DNA of 64,000 nucleotides from Dehalococcoidia bacterium (GTDB lineage: Bacteria; Chloroflexota; Dehalococcoidia; Bin125). How positions within the stretch are numbered: the stretch's first letter is position 1; each line of letters opens with the position of its first letter. Shown here one piece after another: positions 32,595 through 42,804 of the stretch. The notes beneath the pieces were generated by a model. The model was given only the letters and a program-made list of their open reading frames with translations. It did no database searches and had not been told where the DNA came from. Location: positions 300,090 through 364,089 of the forward strand of contig JAJEJC010000001.1 of assembly GCA_022828105.1 (NCBI GenBank), given 5' to 3'. A program made the position numbers and the translations under genes.

Positions 32595-32648
32595 CTCCTC
32601 TCCCCCGCGCAAGCGGGAGGAGATGTCCCGTAGGGACAGAGGGGGGGC
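32595..32648 (+). repeat. Palindromic element, forward
   Basis: First hairpin slightly altered (CCCCCGCGCAAGCGGGAGG), second hairpin TGTCCC-GTA-GGGACA, terminal G7. It lies in the 309-bp gene-free stretch 32501-32809, which otherwise shows only leader sequence for the aldo/keto reductase. Confidence 0.85.
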
Positions 32649-32671
32649 AAGCCTGACCTGCTGATGCCCGG

Positions 32672-32725
32672 AGCCCCCCTCTGCCTTCGGCATCTCCCCC
32701 CGCTGGCGCGGGGGGAGAGGGGAGG
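32672..32725 (-). repeat. Palindromic element, reverse
   Basis: A reverse-orientation copy with second hairpin TGCC-GAA-GGCA and C6/G6 first hairpin. It faces the copy at 32595, forming a head-to-head pair with a 23-bp spacer. Confidence 0.85.
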
Positions 32726-32809
32726 TGTCTCGACCTACGCGCAGGCCGTACCATCGAGCGAGAACAAGAGTGTTCAGCGTTGAGCCCGACCTCGCGAAAG
32801 GACATACAG

Positions 32810-33760
32810 ATGCAGTACCGCCGACTGGGGAATTCCGGATTGCAGGTGTCGCTGGCCGGGTTGGGGACGAACAACTTCGGCATGCGGCTGGACTATGAAG
32901 GCTCGAAGTTGGTCGTCGACGCCGCGCTCGACGCGGGGATCAACTTCTTCGACATGGCCGACATCTACGGCGGCGGCAAGTCGGAGGAGTTTCTCGGCAA
33001 GGCGCTCGGATCGCGTCGCGAGGACGTGCTGATTGCGACGAAGTTCGCGATGCCGGTGGGCGAGGGACCGTTCACGCGCGGCGGCTCCCGGCACTACATC
33101 GAGAAGGCGGTCGAGCGCTCGCTGAAGCGCCTGGGCACCGACTACATCGACGTCTACCAGATGCATCAGCCGGATCCCGACACGCCGATCGAGGAGACGC
33201 TCGAGGCGCTTTCGGATCTCGTTCATCGCGGCGTGGTGCGCTACATCGGACATTCCAACTTCACGGGCTGGCAGATCGCCGACGCCGACTGGACGTCGAA
33301 GGCGAAGGGCTACGTCCGCTTCGTCTCGGCGCAGAACGAATGGAGCCTGCTGGAGCGCAAGATCGAGCCGGAGATCATGCCTGCCTGCCGCCAGTTCGGT
33401 CTGGGACAGCTTCCCTTCTTCCCGCTCGCCTCGGGGTTCCTGACCGGCAAGTACGCGCGCGGCGCGGACCTTCCGGAAGGCACACGGTTGGCGGCCTGGT
33501 CGAGAGCGATGCCGGCGCGGATCGGCGCGCTGACCTCGGACGACAACTGGGACAAGCTCGACGCGCTGACGCGCTTCGCCGAGGACCACGGCCACACCAT
33601 CCTCGATCTCGCCCTGAGCTGGCTCGCATCGGACCAGGCGGTCTCGTCGGTCATTGCCGGCGCAACGAAGCCGGAGCAGATCGAGGCCAACGTCGCATCC
33701 ACGCTGAGCTGGGAGCTGTCGGCCGAGGACTTCGCAGCGGTCGACGAGATCCTGGGCTGA
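32810..33760 (+). CDS. Aldo/keto reductase
   Basis: A 316-residue TIM-barrel NADPH-dependent oxidoreductase of the YghZ/KAT-beta-like group. The catalytic tetrad is visible as Asp and Tyr in FFDMADIYGGG, Lys in IATKFAMP and His in QMHQPDPD. The C-terminal VSSVIAGATKPEQIEANV is the cofactor-phosphate-binding region. The ATG at 32810 has GAAAGGA upstream and matches family N-termini (MQYRRLGNSGLQVS). The substrate is unknown. Confidence 0.9.
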   Translation: MQYRRLGNSGLQVSLAGLGTNNFGMRLDYEGSKLVVDAALDAGINFFDMADIYGGGKSEEFLGKALGSRREDVLIATKFAMPVGEGPFTRGGSRHYIEKAVERSLKRLGTDYIDVYQMHQPDPDTPIEETLEALSDLVHRGVVRYIGHSNFTGWQIADADWTSKAKGYVRFVSAQNEWSLLERKIEPEIMPACRQFGLGQLPFFPLASGFLTGKYARGADLPEGTRLAAWSRAMPARIGALTSDDNWDKLDALTRFAEDHGHTILDLALSWLASDQAVSSVIAGATKPEQIEANVASTLSWELSAEDFAAVDEILG

Positions 33761-33765
33761 CGCTC

Positions 33766-34650
33766 TTGAGTCTTGCCGGATTGGCGACCTGGATTGGCGC
33801 GTTGGGCGCCGGGGCTGCGCTCTATGCCTGGTGGGAGTCGACGGCGGTCGAGGTGACCGAGCGGCGGCTCGCGTTTGCCGAACTGGCGCCCGGACTCGAC
33901 GGCCTGCGCATCCTGCATGTCTCCGACACGCACTTCCCCGCCTCGGGCGACTCGGTCGGCCGGTTCCTCGACGCGATTGCGCCGCTGGAGTACGACCTCA
34001 TCCTGTGCACTGGCGACTACGTCGAGACGGGCGCGGGTTGGGACGTTGCCGCTGACGCGCTGACCCAACTGCAAGCGCCGTTCGGGGTCTTCGCCACGCT
34101 TGGCGCGCACGACTACTGCGCGCCGGTGCGGACGCTTGAGCAGTGGGCGTCGTTAAACCTTGACCGGCTACGCGGGTCGCCGCGGCGTTTCGTCAGTCCG
34201 GCGCCGTTCGTCGAACGGCTGGAGTCGGCCGGGATCAACGTGCTGCGCAATGAGTGGCGGTCGCTGGAGATCGGCGGAGAGCTGGTGCGGATCGGCGGGG
34301 CCGGCGACGACTCGGTCGGCATGGCGCGGCTGGAGACGGCGCTTCCCCCATTAGGCGGCTTCACGATGCTGCTGACCCACGCACCCGACGCCGCGCTGCG
34401 GCTGCCGCCGCAGATGGAAGGCGGACCGTCGCTGGTGCTCTGCGGTCACACGCACGGCGGGCAGATTCGCGTGCCGGGTTGGGGCGCGCCGCTGCGCCAT
34501 TCGCGGCTGGTGGATCGGAAGCGGGCGTCGGGCGTGTTTCAGGTGCGCGGGACCCGGGTCGTGGTCAGCCGCGGCTTCGGCACGGCGCACGTGCCCCTGC
34601 GATTCGCTTGCCGGCCCGAGATCGCATTGCTCAGACTCGAACGCGGTTAA
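33766..34650 (+). CDS. Membrane-anchored metallophosphoesterase (YkuE/YaeI-like)
   Basis: A 294-residue calcineurin-like phosphoesterase with an N-terminal membrane helix (SLAGLATWIGALGAGAALYAW). Metal motifs are SDTHF, GDYVE, GAHD (usually GNHD; Asn is replaced by Ala here), LTHAPD and GHTHGGQ. Loss of the GNHD Asn could weaken one metal site. The likely TTG start at 33766 is 5 bp after the aldo/keto reductase stop. The family includes lipid-A and UDP-diacylglucosamine hydrolases, but the substrate here is open. Confidence 0.82.
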   Translation: MSLAGLATWIGALGAGAALYAWWESTAVEVTERRLAFAELAPGLDGLRILHVSDTHFPASGDSVGRFLDAIAPLEYDLILCTGDYVETGAGWDVAADALTQLQAPFGVFATLGAHDYCAPVRTLEQWASLNLDRLRGSPRRFVSPAPFVERLESAGINVLRNEWRSLEIGGELVRIGGAGDDSVGMARLETALPPLGGFTMLLTHAPDAALRLPPQMEGGPSLVLCGHTHGGQIRVPGWGAPLRHSRLVDRKRASGVFQVRGTRVVVSRGFGTAHVPLRFACRPEIALLRLERG

Positions 34651-34794
34651 CGATTCGCTCTGCGTGGTTAACGGCGGCGAAATCGAGCGAGCGAGGCGTT
34701 CCCTAGAATGAACCCTGAGCGATATGACAACTAGCGGGCAGCGCGCCGCGCCGAGGGTCGCTTTCGCGCGGCGGCGCCGAACAGGAGTGTTGGC

Positions 34795-36222
34795 ATGGTC
34801 AGCAATCAGTACGACGTAGTGAACATGGAGTCGATGGACTTCGGGTCCGAACAGTACCAGGCGATCAACCTGCACAACTTTGAACAGCTCGAGCAGGTCC
34901 AGGCACTGCCCGACGAAGTGGTCTACAACATCAACGTGGTCGGCCGGGTGCTGCCCTTCAAGTCGAACCGCTACGTGGTCGACCACCTGATCGACTGGAA
35001 TGATGCGCTCAACGACGGCATGTTCCGGCTGACCTTCCCGCAGAAAGACATGCTTGCGCCGGCCGACTTCGACAAGATGGCGGCGGCGATCGACTCGGGC
35101 AAGAACTCGCGCGAACTCAAGGTGGTCGCGGACGAGATCCGGATGACGCTGAATCCACACCCAGCGGGACAGATGGAGCACAACATGCCGAGCTATCAGG
35201 GCGAGCCCCTGCCCGGCATGCAGCACAAGTACCGCGAGACAGCGCTGTTCTTCCCCTCCCAGGGTCAGACTTGCCACGCCTACTGCACGTTCTGCTTCCG
35301 CTGGCCTCAGTTCGTGGGGCTGGAGGGCAAGAAGTTTGCGATGCGCGAGGGTGAGTTGCTGCGCGGCTACCTGTCGGAGCATCATGAAATCTCCGACATC
35401 CTGTTCACCGGCGGCGATCCGCTGATTATGAAGACGAAGACGCTGCGCGAGTACATCGAGCCGCTGACCAAGCCCGACGCGGGACACAACCTGCGCACCG
35501 TGCGGATTGGCTCGAAGGCGATCGCCTACTGGCCGCACCGATTCCTCTACGACGACGACGCTGAGGACTTGCTCGATCTGTTCCGCGAGGTGACGGACGC
35601 AGGGATGCAGCTTGCGTTGATGGCGCACTTCAACCATCCGGCCGAGCTGCGCACGTCCGTGGCGCTTGAAGCGGTCAAGCGGATTCGCGAGACCGGCGCG
35701 CAGATTCGCACGCAGACGCCGCTGCTCAACCACATCAACGCGGACTCGCAATTGCTCGCGGACATGTGGGCCGAGCAAACGCAGGCCGGCTGCGTGCCTT
35801 ACTACCTCTTCGTCGCGAGGGACACCGGGGCAAAGCGCTACTTTGAGCTGCCCCTGGTCGACTGCCAGGAGATCTTCCGCGGCGCGTACGCCAAGGTTTC
35901 GGGCGTGGCGCGGACGGTTCGCGGCCCGTCGATGTCGGCCGGACCGGGCAAAGTCCAGATCCTCGGCGTGTCGGAGTTCCGCGGCGAAAAACTGATTGTG
36001 CTGCGCTTCCTCCAGGGTCGCGACCCCGAGTGGGTCGGCAAGCCATTCTTCGCCAAGTATTCCGACAGCGCGAGCTGGCTGGACGAGCTGGAGCCGGCCG
36101 AGGGCGACGAGTTCTTCTATGAGGCGCGCCTGCGAGAACTGCTGGCCGAAGAGGGCTCGCCCTGGTCGCGCGAAGAGACGCGCATCCAGTTGCTCGACGC
36201 TGCGGCCGCCGGCGGCGGCTAG
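34795..36222 (+). CDS. KamA-family radical SAM aminomutase
   Basis: A 475-residue member of the lysine 2,3-aminomutase family. The 4Fe-4S cluster motif is CHAYCTFC (Cys160, 164, 167). The barrel has DILFTGGDPLIM, the PLP region TPLLNHIN, and VPYYLFVARDTGAKRYFELP. The lysine in SMSAGPGKVQILG aligns with the PLP-binding Lys of KamA. It is longer than KamA at both ends, and this subgroup may act on other amino acids or on a protein-bound residue. It is followed 12 bp later by a cysteine-cluster protein. Confidence 0.87.
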   Translation: MVSNQYDVVNMESMDFGSEQYQAINLHNFEQLEQVQALPDEVVYNINVVGRVLPFKSNRYVVDHLIDWNDALNDGMFRLTFPQKDMLAPADFDKMAAAIDSGKNSRELKVVADEIRMTLNPHPAGQMEHNMPSYQGEPLPGMQHKYRETALFFPSQGQTCHAYCTFCFRWPQFVGLEGKKFAMREGELLRGYLSEHHEISDILFTGGDPLIMKTKTLREYIEPLTKPDAGHNLRTVRIGSKAIAYWPHRFLYDDDAEDLLDLFREVTDAGMQLALMAHFNHPAELRTSVALEAVKRIRETGAQIRTQTPLLNHINADSQLLADMWAEQTQAGCVPYYLFVARDTGAKRYFELPLVDCQEIFRGAYAKVSGVARTVRGPSMSAGPGKVQILGVSEFRGEKLIVLRFLQGRDPEWVGKPFFAKYSDSASWLDELEPAEGDEFFYEARLRELLAEEGSPWSREETRIQLLDAAAAGGG

Positions 36223-36234
36223 GAACGCAATCGG

Positions 36235-36651
36235 ATGACCGAGGACGCCCGGCAGGACGACGACCCTGTTGTGCGACCAGGCACGCCCTCGTTTCGCTGC
36301 ATCGCCGACGAGTGCGGCGCGATGTGCTGCCGCAATCCCTACCGCGTTGACCTCGGCGAGGACGAAGTTGCGCGTCTCGCCACCAGGGTTGACGTCTGGG
36401 AGGTCGTGGAAGAGCGCGCGGCGATGATCCTGATGCGTCAGGATGACGACGGCTGCGTCTTGCTCAGCGGCGAATTGCGTTGCAGTGAGTATGAGGTCCG
36501 ACCCAAGGGCTGCAGGGACTACCCGTTCCGCCTCGAACTCGTGGAAGGCCGCCCGCCGAGGGTCGAACGGGATCTCGCCTGCCCCGGATTCGTCGGCCCA
36601 CCGATGACGGAGTTGGAGTACGAGAGTCTGGTCGCGTCATTGAGTCACTGA
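36235..36651 (+). CDS. YkgJ-family cysteine cluster protein
   Basis: A 138-residue protein of the YkgJ/UPF0153 zinc- or iron-chelating family. Cysteines occur as CIADECGAMCC near residues 22-32, CSEY near 81, CRDYPF near 92 and CPGF near 116, the typical spacing. The family has no proven activity. Close coupling to the radical SAM gene is consistent with a role in metal or cluster handling for it, which is inference only. Confidence 0.85.
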   Translation: MTEDARQDDDPVVRPGTPSFRCIADECGAMCCRNPYRVDLGEDEVARLATRVDVWEVVEERAAMILMRQDDDGCVLLSGELRCSEYEVRPKGCRDYPFRLELVEGRPPRVERDLACPGFVGPPMTELEYESLVASLSH

Positions 36652-36664
36652 CCGACGAGCATGC

Positions 36665-37018
36665 TCAGCGAAGAAGCGGTGAGACCAACTCGATAAACCG
36701 CCGGACGGCGACCAGGGCCCTGCGGACATTCTCAGGAGTGTCCCAGTTCTCGTAGAAGTTCTTGTGCAATTGATTGGCGACCTGGAACAACAAGTGAATA
36801 TCGTCGTTGCCCGTTTCAGTGCACATGAGATCCACGGCCCGGTGTAGGGAACCATGTGAGTGATGCTCCCAGCCGCGTTCTTCGGCAACAGCCTTAACGA
36901 TCTGAGCGGTTGCGCCCCAGCCCTTCTCTGAAGCCTGGCGGACATCGCCGACGGCAAGTTCCGCTTCAGCCTGTTCGAGCAAGACGCTGCTGGCCTCGAG
37001 ATATGCGTGAGTGGTCAT
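36665..37018 (-). CDS. PaREP1/HEPN-like protein
   Basis: A 117-residue all-helical protein with [38 protein letters not shown] near the N-terminus and [16 protein letters not shown] in the second half, the pattern of PaREP1/HEPN-fold proteins. About half its residues match the paralogue at 41385. No R-x4-6-H HEPN RNase motif is clear. HEPN proteins often pair with nucleotidyltransferases, but none is adjacent. It converges on the YkgJ gene. Confidence 0.7.
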   Translation of the reverse strand: MTTHAYLEASSVLLEQAEAELAVGDVRQASEKGWGATAQIVKAVAEERGWEHHSHGSLHRAVDLMCTETGNDDIHLLFQVANQLHKNFYENWDTPENVRRALVAVRRFIELVSPLLR

Positions 37019-37097
37019 AGACTCATCCTACCTGAGAGCAGGGTCTGGGCATTCCTATACTCGACCCAGAGCGAGCGGTACCAGGCGGGAGACGGCG

Positions 37098-38774
<1,677 letters not shown>

Positions 38775-38815
38775 CCGGCGCCGGATCAACAGTTGGGTAC
38801 GTGTAGGAGGACGGT

Positions 38816-40042
38816 ATGCCGGGGCCGCTGGATGGAATCAAGGTGCTGGAGTGCTCGACCTGGGGGTTTGGGCCAATTGGCGGGATGATGCTGGGCGATC
38901 TGGGCGCGGATGTGGTCAAGATCGAGTCGCCCACTCGTCCCGATGCCGCACGTTATGTCGAGTCGGTGGCGGGAATTCCCAACATGATGCCCGATGGCCA
39001 CTCGGCGCTGTTCGAGGCGGTCAACCGCAACAAGCGATCACTGGCACTGGACCTCAAGTCAGAGCGGGGCCGCGAGTTGTTCCGGGAGCTGATCGTCGAT
39101 ACCGACGTGTTCATCGAGAACTATCGACCCGGCACGTTCGAGAAGCTTGGACTCTCCACCGAGGCGTTGATGCAGATCAATCCGCGCCTGATTCATGCCG
39201 CCACAGCCGGCTACGGCTTCAAGGGCGACGAGGCGCACCTTCCCGCGCTCGATGCGGTCGGCCAGGCGCGGGGCGGATTCATGTACTCGGGCGGCGCGCC
39301 CGGCGAACCGCCCAACTGGAACACCCTGGGCATCGCCGACGTGATGGGCGCGACCTGTCTGGCCTACGGCTGCCTGGCCGCAATCGCGGGACGCGAGCTG
39401 AACGGCGGCAAGGGACAGCGAATCGAGGTTTCGCACATCATGGCCACGATGTGGCTGCAGTTCTGGGGCATCAGCGTCGGCATGATGCAGGGTCTCGATC
39501 TCTGGCCGCGGTTCGACCGCTCCAAGGCGGCGAATCCGCTCTGGAATCTTTACCGGTGCGGGGACGGCGAGTGGCTGATGCTGGGCATCCTCGAGGCAGA
39601 GCGCGACTGGCCTTCGTTCTGCCGAGCGATGGGTCTGGACTCGATCGTGGACGATGAGCGGTTTCGCACGCTGGCGGCGATGGGCGAGCACTGCGAGGAA
39701 CTGATCGGGCTGATTGAGAAGCGATTTGCCAGCGCACCTCGGTCCGACTGGGAACAGCGACTGCTGACCGAGCCGAACCTGATCTTCACCCGCGTGCAGA
39801 AGATCAGCGAGCTGCCCAGCGATCCCGCGGTGATTGCGAACGATTACCTGTTCAGCCATGATCACCGGCACTTCGGTCCCACGCAGACGCTGACCCATCC
39901 CGTCATGTTGCACGGTCAGGCGGCGACACTGCGTCGGGACGCTCCTGAGTTGGGCGAACACTCGGGTGAGGTCCTGCAAGAACGGCTTGGGCTGTCCGAG
40001 GACGAATTGGCGCAGTTGTCGGCTGACGGCGTGATCGGCTGA
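38816..40042 (+). CDS. CaiB/BaiF family CoA transferase
   Basis: A 408-residue class III CoA transferase: PLDGIKVLECSTWGFGPIGGMMLGDLGADVVKIESP at the N-terminus and VFIENYRPGTFEKLG. At the catalytic position it reads GQRIEVSHIMATMWL, with no Asp or Glu where other family members carry the acyl-accepting residue, so this chain may be inactive alone or may work as a partner subunit. It lies 41 bp downstream of the mutase gene in the same direction. Confidence 0.88.
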   Translation: MPGPLDGIKVLECSTWGFGPIGGMMLGDLGADVVKIESPTRPDAARYVESVAGIPNMMPDGHSALFEAVNRNKRSLALDLKSERGRELFRELIVDTDVFIENYRPGTFEKLGLSTEALMQINPRLIHAATAGYGFKGDEAHLPALDAVGQARGGFMYSGGAPGEPPNWNTLGIADVMGATCLAYGCLAAIAGRELNGGKGQRIEVSHIMATMWLQFWGISVGMMQGLDLWPRFDRSKAANPLWNLYRCGDGEWLMLGILEAERDWPSFCRAMGLDSIVDDERFRTLAAMGEHCEELIGLIEKRFASAPRSDWEQRLLTEPNLIFTRVQKISELPSDPAVIANDYLFSHDHRHFGPTQTLTHPVMLHGQAATLRRDAPELGEHSGEVLQERLGLSEDELAQLSADGVIG

Positions 40043-40047
40043 ATGTT

Positions 40048-40073
40048 GTCGGCCCCGCCAAGGCGGGGCCGAC
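40048..40073. terminator. Strong hairpin between convergent genes
   Basis: GTCGGCCCCGCC (40048-40059), loop AA, and its perfect complement (40062-40073). There is no T-run, but the position between the convergent CoA-transferase and thiolase genes suggests a bidirectional terminator or a palindromic repeat of a second family. Confidence 0.6.
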
Positions 40074-40120
40074 GTTGGTGGGTTGGTGCTCAGCTCCTCC
40101 GGTGGGAGAGCCTCCAGCGG

Positions 40121-41347
40121 TTACCGACCGATCACCAGCGACACCGAGGTCGTGCCCGAGCCGCCGATGTTCAGCATGGCCGCGCGCTCGGCGCCGTCGA
40201 CCTGGTAGTCGCCGGCGTTGCCCGTGACCTGCTTCCAGCAGTCGAGCGCCTGACGCACGCCGGTCGCGCCGACCGGGTGACCGCCGCCGATCAGACCGCC
40301 CGAGGGGTTCATCGGCAGTTCGCCGCCCATGTCGATACGGCCGTCTTCGATTGCCTCGTAGCTCTTGCCCGGCTCGGTGATGCCGAAGTGGTCAATGGCC
40401 ATGTAATGGCTGGTCGTGAAACAGTCGTGGGTTTCGATCGCGTCCAGGTCCGAGGGGCCGTCGATGCCGGCGCGCTCATAGGCGTCGGTGATCGCGCGTC
40501 GCGTGTGCGGGAGCACGTAGTCGTCGCCCTGGGCCTGAGCAATCTTCTCATCGAACGTCAGCGCGGCGGTGTGGTGGCCCCAGCCCTGGATCGTGGGCAC
40601 GTCGGCGAGGTCGATGCCGCGCGCTTCGGCCCATTCGGCCGCTCGCTCCTCGTTGGCGAGGATCAGCGCGGCGGCGCCGTCGGTGATCTGCGAGCAGTCG
40701 CGCAGCAGCAGCCGACCGGTGATCGGCGCCACGTACTTGCCCTCGGACAGGTCGGCCTGGACGTCGCCGAGCCAGCCGCGAGTCTGGGCGCCGGGATTGC
40801 GCCTGGCGTTCTCGTAGTTGAGTTCGGCCAGCCGCTGCAGGTGCGCCGGGTCGAGGCCGTAGCGCTCGTCGTAGACGTCGCCCAGGCGGCCGAAGAGCTT
40901 GGGGAAGGGCAAGTCGACGCCTTCGGCTTCAAGCTCGTACCAACCGGCGGTACCGAGGAAGTCGCCGCCCTCGACCGGGCTGACCGTCTTCATCTGCTCC
41001 ACGCCGAGCACCAGCGCGGTGCCGTAGCGCTCGGCTTCGAGTTCGGCCGACGCCATCAGGATCGAAATGCTGCCCGAAGCGCAGGCGGCTTCGTGGCGCG
41101 AGGTCGGCAGGCCGCCGAAGTCAGGGTTGATCTCGGCGAAAAACCCGCCGAGTTGTCCCTGCTTGGCGTAGAGCTCTCCGGCAAAGTTGCCGACGTGGGC
41201 AGTGTCGATGTCGGCGGGCTCCATCGAGACGGAGTCCAGCGCGCCGTGAACGGTTTCCGCCATCACGTCGCGCAAATTGTGCTCCTCCTTGCGCCAGTTG
41301 CGCGCAAAGTCGGACTGGTATCCGCCGAGGATGTAGGTCTTGGACAT
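40121..41347 (-). CDS. Thiolase family protein (SCP-x/acetyl-CoA acetyltransferase-like)
   Basis: A 408-residue thiolase-superfamily enzyme. The nucleophile Cys is in SRHEAACASGSISILMA, and the second-half motifs are IETHDCFTTSHYMA and NPSGGLIGGGHPVGATGVRQ, with the catalytic His in GGGHPVGATG. Together these suit the SCP-x-like branch that cleaves branched or sterol-side-chain 3-ketoacyl-CoA. The C-terminal LNIGGSGTTSVSLVIGR completes the fold. The ATG at 41347 matches family N-termini (KTYILGGYQSDF). It fits a beta-oxidation role alongside the nearby enoyl-CoA hydratase. Confidence 0.9.
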   Translation of the reverse strand: MSKTYILGGYQSDFARNWRKEEHNLRDVMAETVHGALDSVSMEPADIDTAHVGNFAGELYAKQGQLGGFFAEINPDFGGLPTSRHEAACASGSISILMASAELEAERYGTALVLGVEQMKTVSPVEGGDFLGTAGWYELEAEGVDLPFPKLFGRLGDVYDERYGLDPAHLQRLAELNYENARRNPGAQTRGWLGDVQADLSEGKYVAPITGRLLLRDCSQITDGAAALILANEERAAEWAEARGIDLADVPTIQGWGHHTAALTFDEKIAQAQGDDYVLPHTRRAITDAYERAGIDGPSDLDAIETHDCFTTSHYMAIDHFGITEPGKSYEAIEDGRIDMGGELPMNPSGGLIGGGHPVGATGVRQALDCWKQVTGNAGDYQVDGAERAAMLNIGGSGTTSVSLVIGR

Positions 41348-41384
41348 GGTTACTCCAGGGTTGGTGTTGTCTGCGGCGAGGATA

Positions 41385-41735
41385 TCAGGACAGCGCGTCG
41401 AGCTTGTCGATGAATCGGCGAACGTCCCGGAGTCCATCGGCAACAATCTGCGGTTCCTCCGCATCCTCATAGAAGTTGACGTGGAGCAGGTTTGCGCTGC
41501 GAAACAGAGGTCGGACCTCCTGATCGCCAGTCTCTTCCTCCAGACGCTTCACCGCCCGCGCCAGCGCCTTGTAGTTGCGATGCTGCCATCCTCGACGCTC
41601 GCAGATTGCCTTGAGGATCTGCGTCGCGGCGCCCCATCCCTTTTCCGAGGCTTGCCGAGCGTCGCCGACGCTAAGTTCGGATTCGGCTTGGCCCAGCAGG
41701 TGCAGCGCAGCATCGTGATAGGTCTGCGTTGTCAT
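41385..41735 (-). CDS. PaREP1/HEPN-like protein (paralogue)
   Basis: A 116-residue paralogue of the protein at 36665. Shared blocks are [14 protein letters not shown], AIxERRGWxH, LFRSANLLHVNFYED and the VRRFI end. It sits 37 bp upstream of the thiolase gene on the same strand. No partner toxin, antitoxin or nucleotidyltransferase is seen nearby. Function unknown. Confidence 0.7.
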   Translation of the reverse strand: MTTQTYHDAALHLLGQAESELSVGDARQASEKGWGAATQILKAICERRGWQHRNYKALARAVKRLEEETGDQEVRPLFRSANLLHVNFYEDAEEPQIVADGLRDVRRFIDKLDALS

Positions 41736-41763
41736 CGGCGCCTCCCATCTTCAGCCTAGTGCC

Positions 41764-42591
41764 TCAGTACCCCCGAAACACCGACGGGCGCTTTTCGCGC
41801 CAGGCGTGTCGGCCTTCCCGGGCGTCTTCGGTGAAGCGGTAGCGGTCAGAGACTTCAACCTCGTGGGCGAGGCTGTCGCGGAGCGAGTGCTCAGCCGAAT
41901 AGTCGATCATCTCCTTGAATGCCGACAGGTTGAGTGTCGGCAGCCTGGTCAGACTGTCGACGTAGGCCTCGGCTTCGCGATCGAAATCTTCCAACGGCCA
42001 GACGCGATTGGCCCAGCCCGACTGCAGCGCTTCCTCCGCGAACATGTGGCGGCCCGTCATGAGCAATTCCAGCGCACGGCCGCGTCCGATGATTCGCGGC
42101 GCGAACCAGGTCGTACCTCCGTTCATGCCGATCGCCCGCTGCGCGCGGTGGTCGCCGACCTCGAGGTTGTCCGCGCAGAGCCGGATGTCGCAGGCGCAGG
42201 CGATCTCCCAGCCGTGACCGAGCGCCCAGCCGGTGACCAGAGCGATGACCGGCTTCTTGAGCGCCCGCAGGGAGAGGATGAAGGGATGATGCACCGTGAT
42301 CGACGAATCGATGGCGGTGGTCGGTTCCATGCCGTAGAGATCGTCGCCCGAGCAAAACGCCTGGCTTCCCGACCCACGCAGCGTGATGACGCGTACATCG
42401 GGCCTCGCGGCCGCGAAGTCGATCAGCGCCTGAAGCTCATGGAGCAGGCGGAACGACAGCGCATTGAGACGCTCGGGACGATTGAGCGTGATGGCCAGCA
42501 CGCCGTTATCGGTGATGTCCCAGAGTGTGACTTCCCACTCGCCGTCCTCAAGGGGAGTCGGCGCCTCGGGCCAGGCTTCATGGTTGGTCAT
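41764..42591 (-). CDS. Enoyl-CoA hydratase/isomerase family protein
   Basis: A 275-residue crotonase-fold enzyme. It shows LNRPERLNALSFRLLHEL, the oxyanion-hole segment LRGSGSQAFCSGDDLYGM and the second oxyanion region KPVIALVTGWALGHGWEIACACDIRLCADN. One catalytic glutamate of classical hydratases appears replaced in the VGDHRAQRAIGMNGGTTW segment, so an isomerase, hydrolase or other crotonase reaction is possible. It is upstream of and co-directional with the PaREP1 and thiolase genes. Confidence 0.87.
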   Translation of the reverse strand: MTNHEAWPEAPTPLEDGEWEVTLWDITDNGVLAITLNRPERLNALSFRLLHELQALIDFAAARPDVRVITLRGSGSQAFCSGDDLYGMEPTTAIDSSITVHHPFILSLRALKKPVIALVTGWALGHGWEIACACDIRLCADNLEVGDHRAQRAIGMNGGTTWFAPRIIGRGRALELLMTGRHMFAEEALQSGWANRVWPLEDFDREAEAYVDSLTRLPTLNLSAFKEMIDYSAEHSLRDSLAHEVEVSDRYRFTEDAREGRHAWREKRPSVFRGY

Positions 42592-42804
42592 CGTGCGTTG
42601 CCTTTCGTCGGCGTTAAACGTTGGACTCTGTGCAGTCGGCGGTCGTTGGCAAGTCTAGGCGGGCGCGTGAAGCGTCGGTAAAACCGCGCCGATTGCGTGG
42701 CTATGTCATAGCCCTGCCGAAGCGGCGACCTGGCTGGTGCGTACACTGAGCCAGTAATGACAGGCCGGTTTGTGCGCGGCTGCCGACTGTTGGCCGGAGG
42801 CCTG

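Noticed and set aside
33340-33765. N-terminal extension of the phosphoesterase into the aldo/keto reductase gene
   Set aside because: The extension overlaps the aldo/keto reductase in another frame and is Arg/Gly-rich; the membrane helix right after TTG 33766 is a better N-terminus.
37019-37097. Possible cobalamin riboswitch before the mutase gene
   Set aside because: The gap is only 79 bp and shows no B12-box-like conserved stretch or long structured leader.
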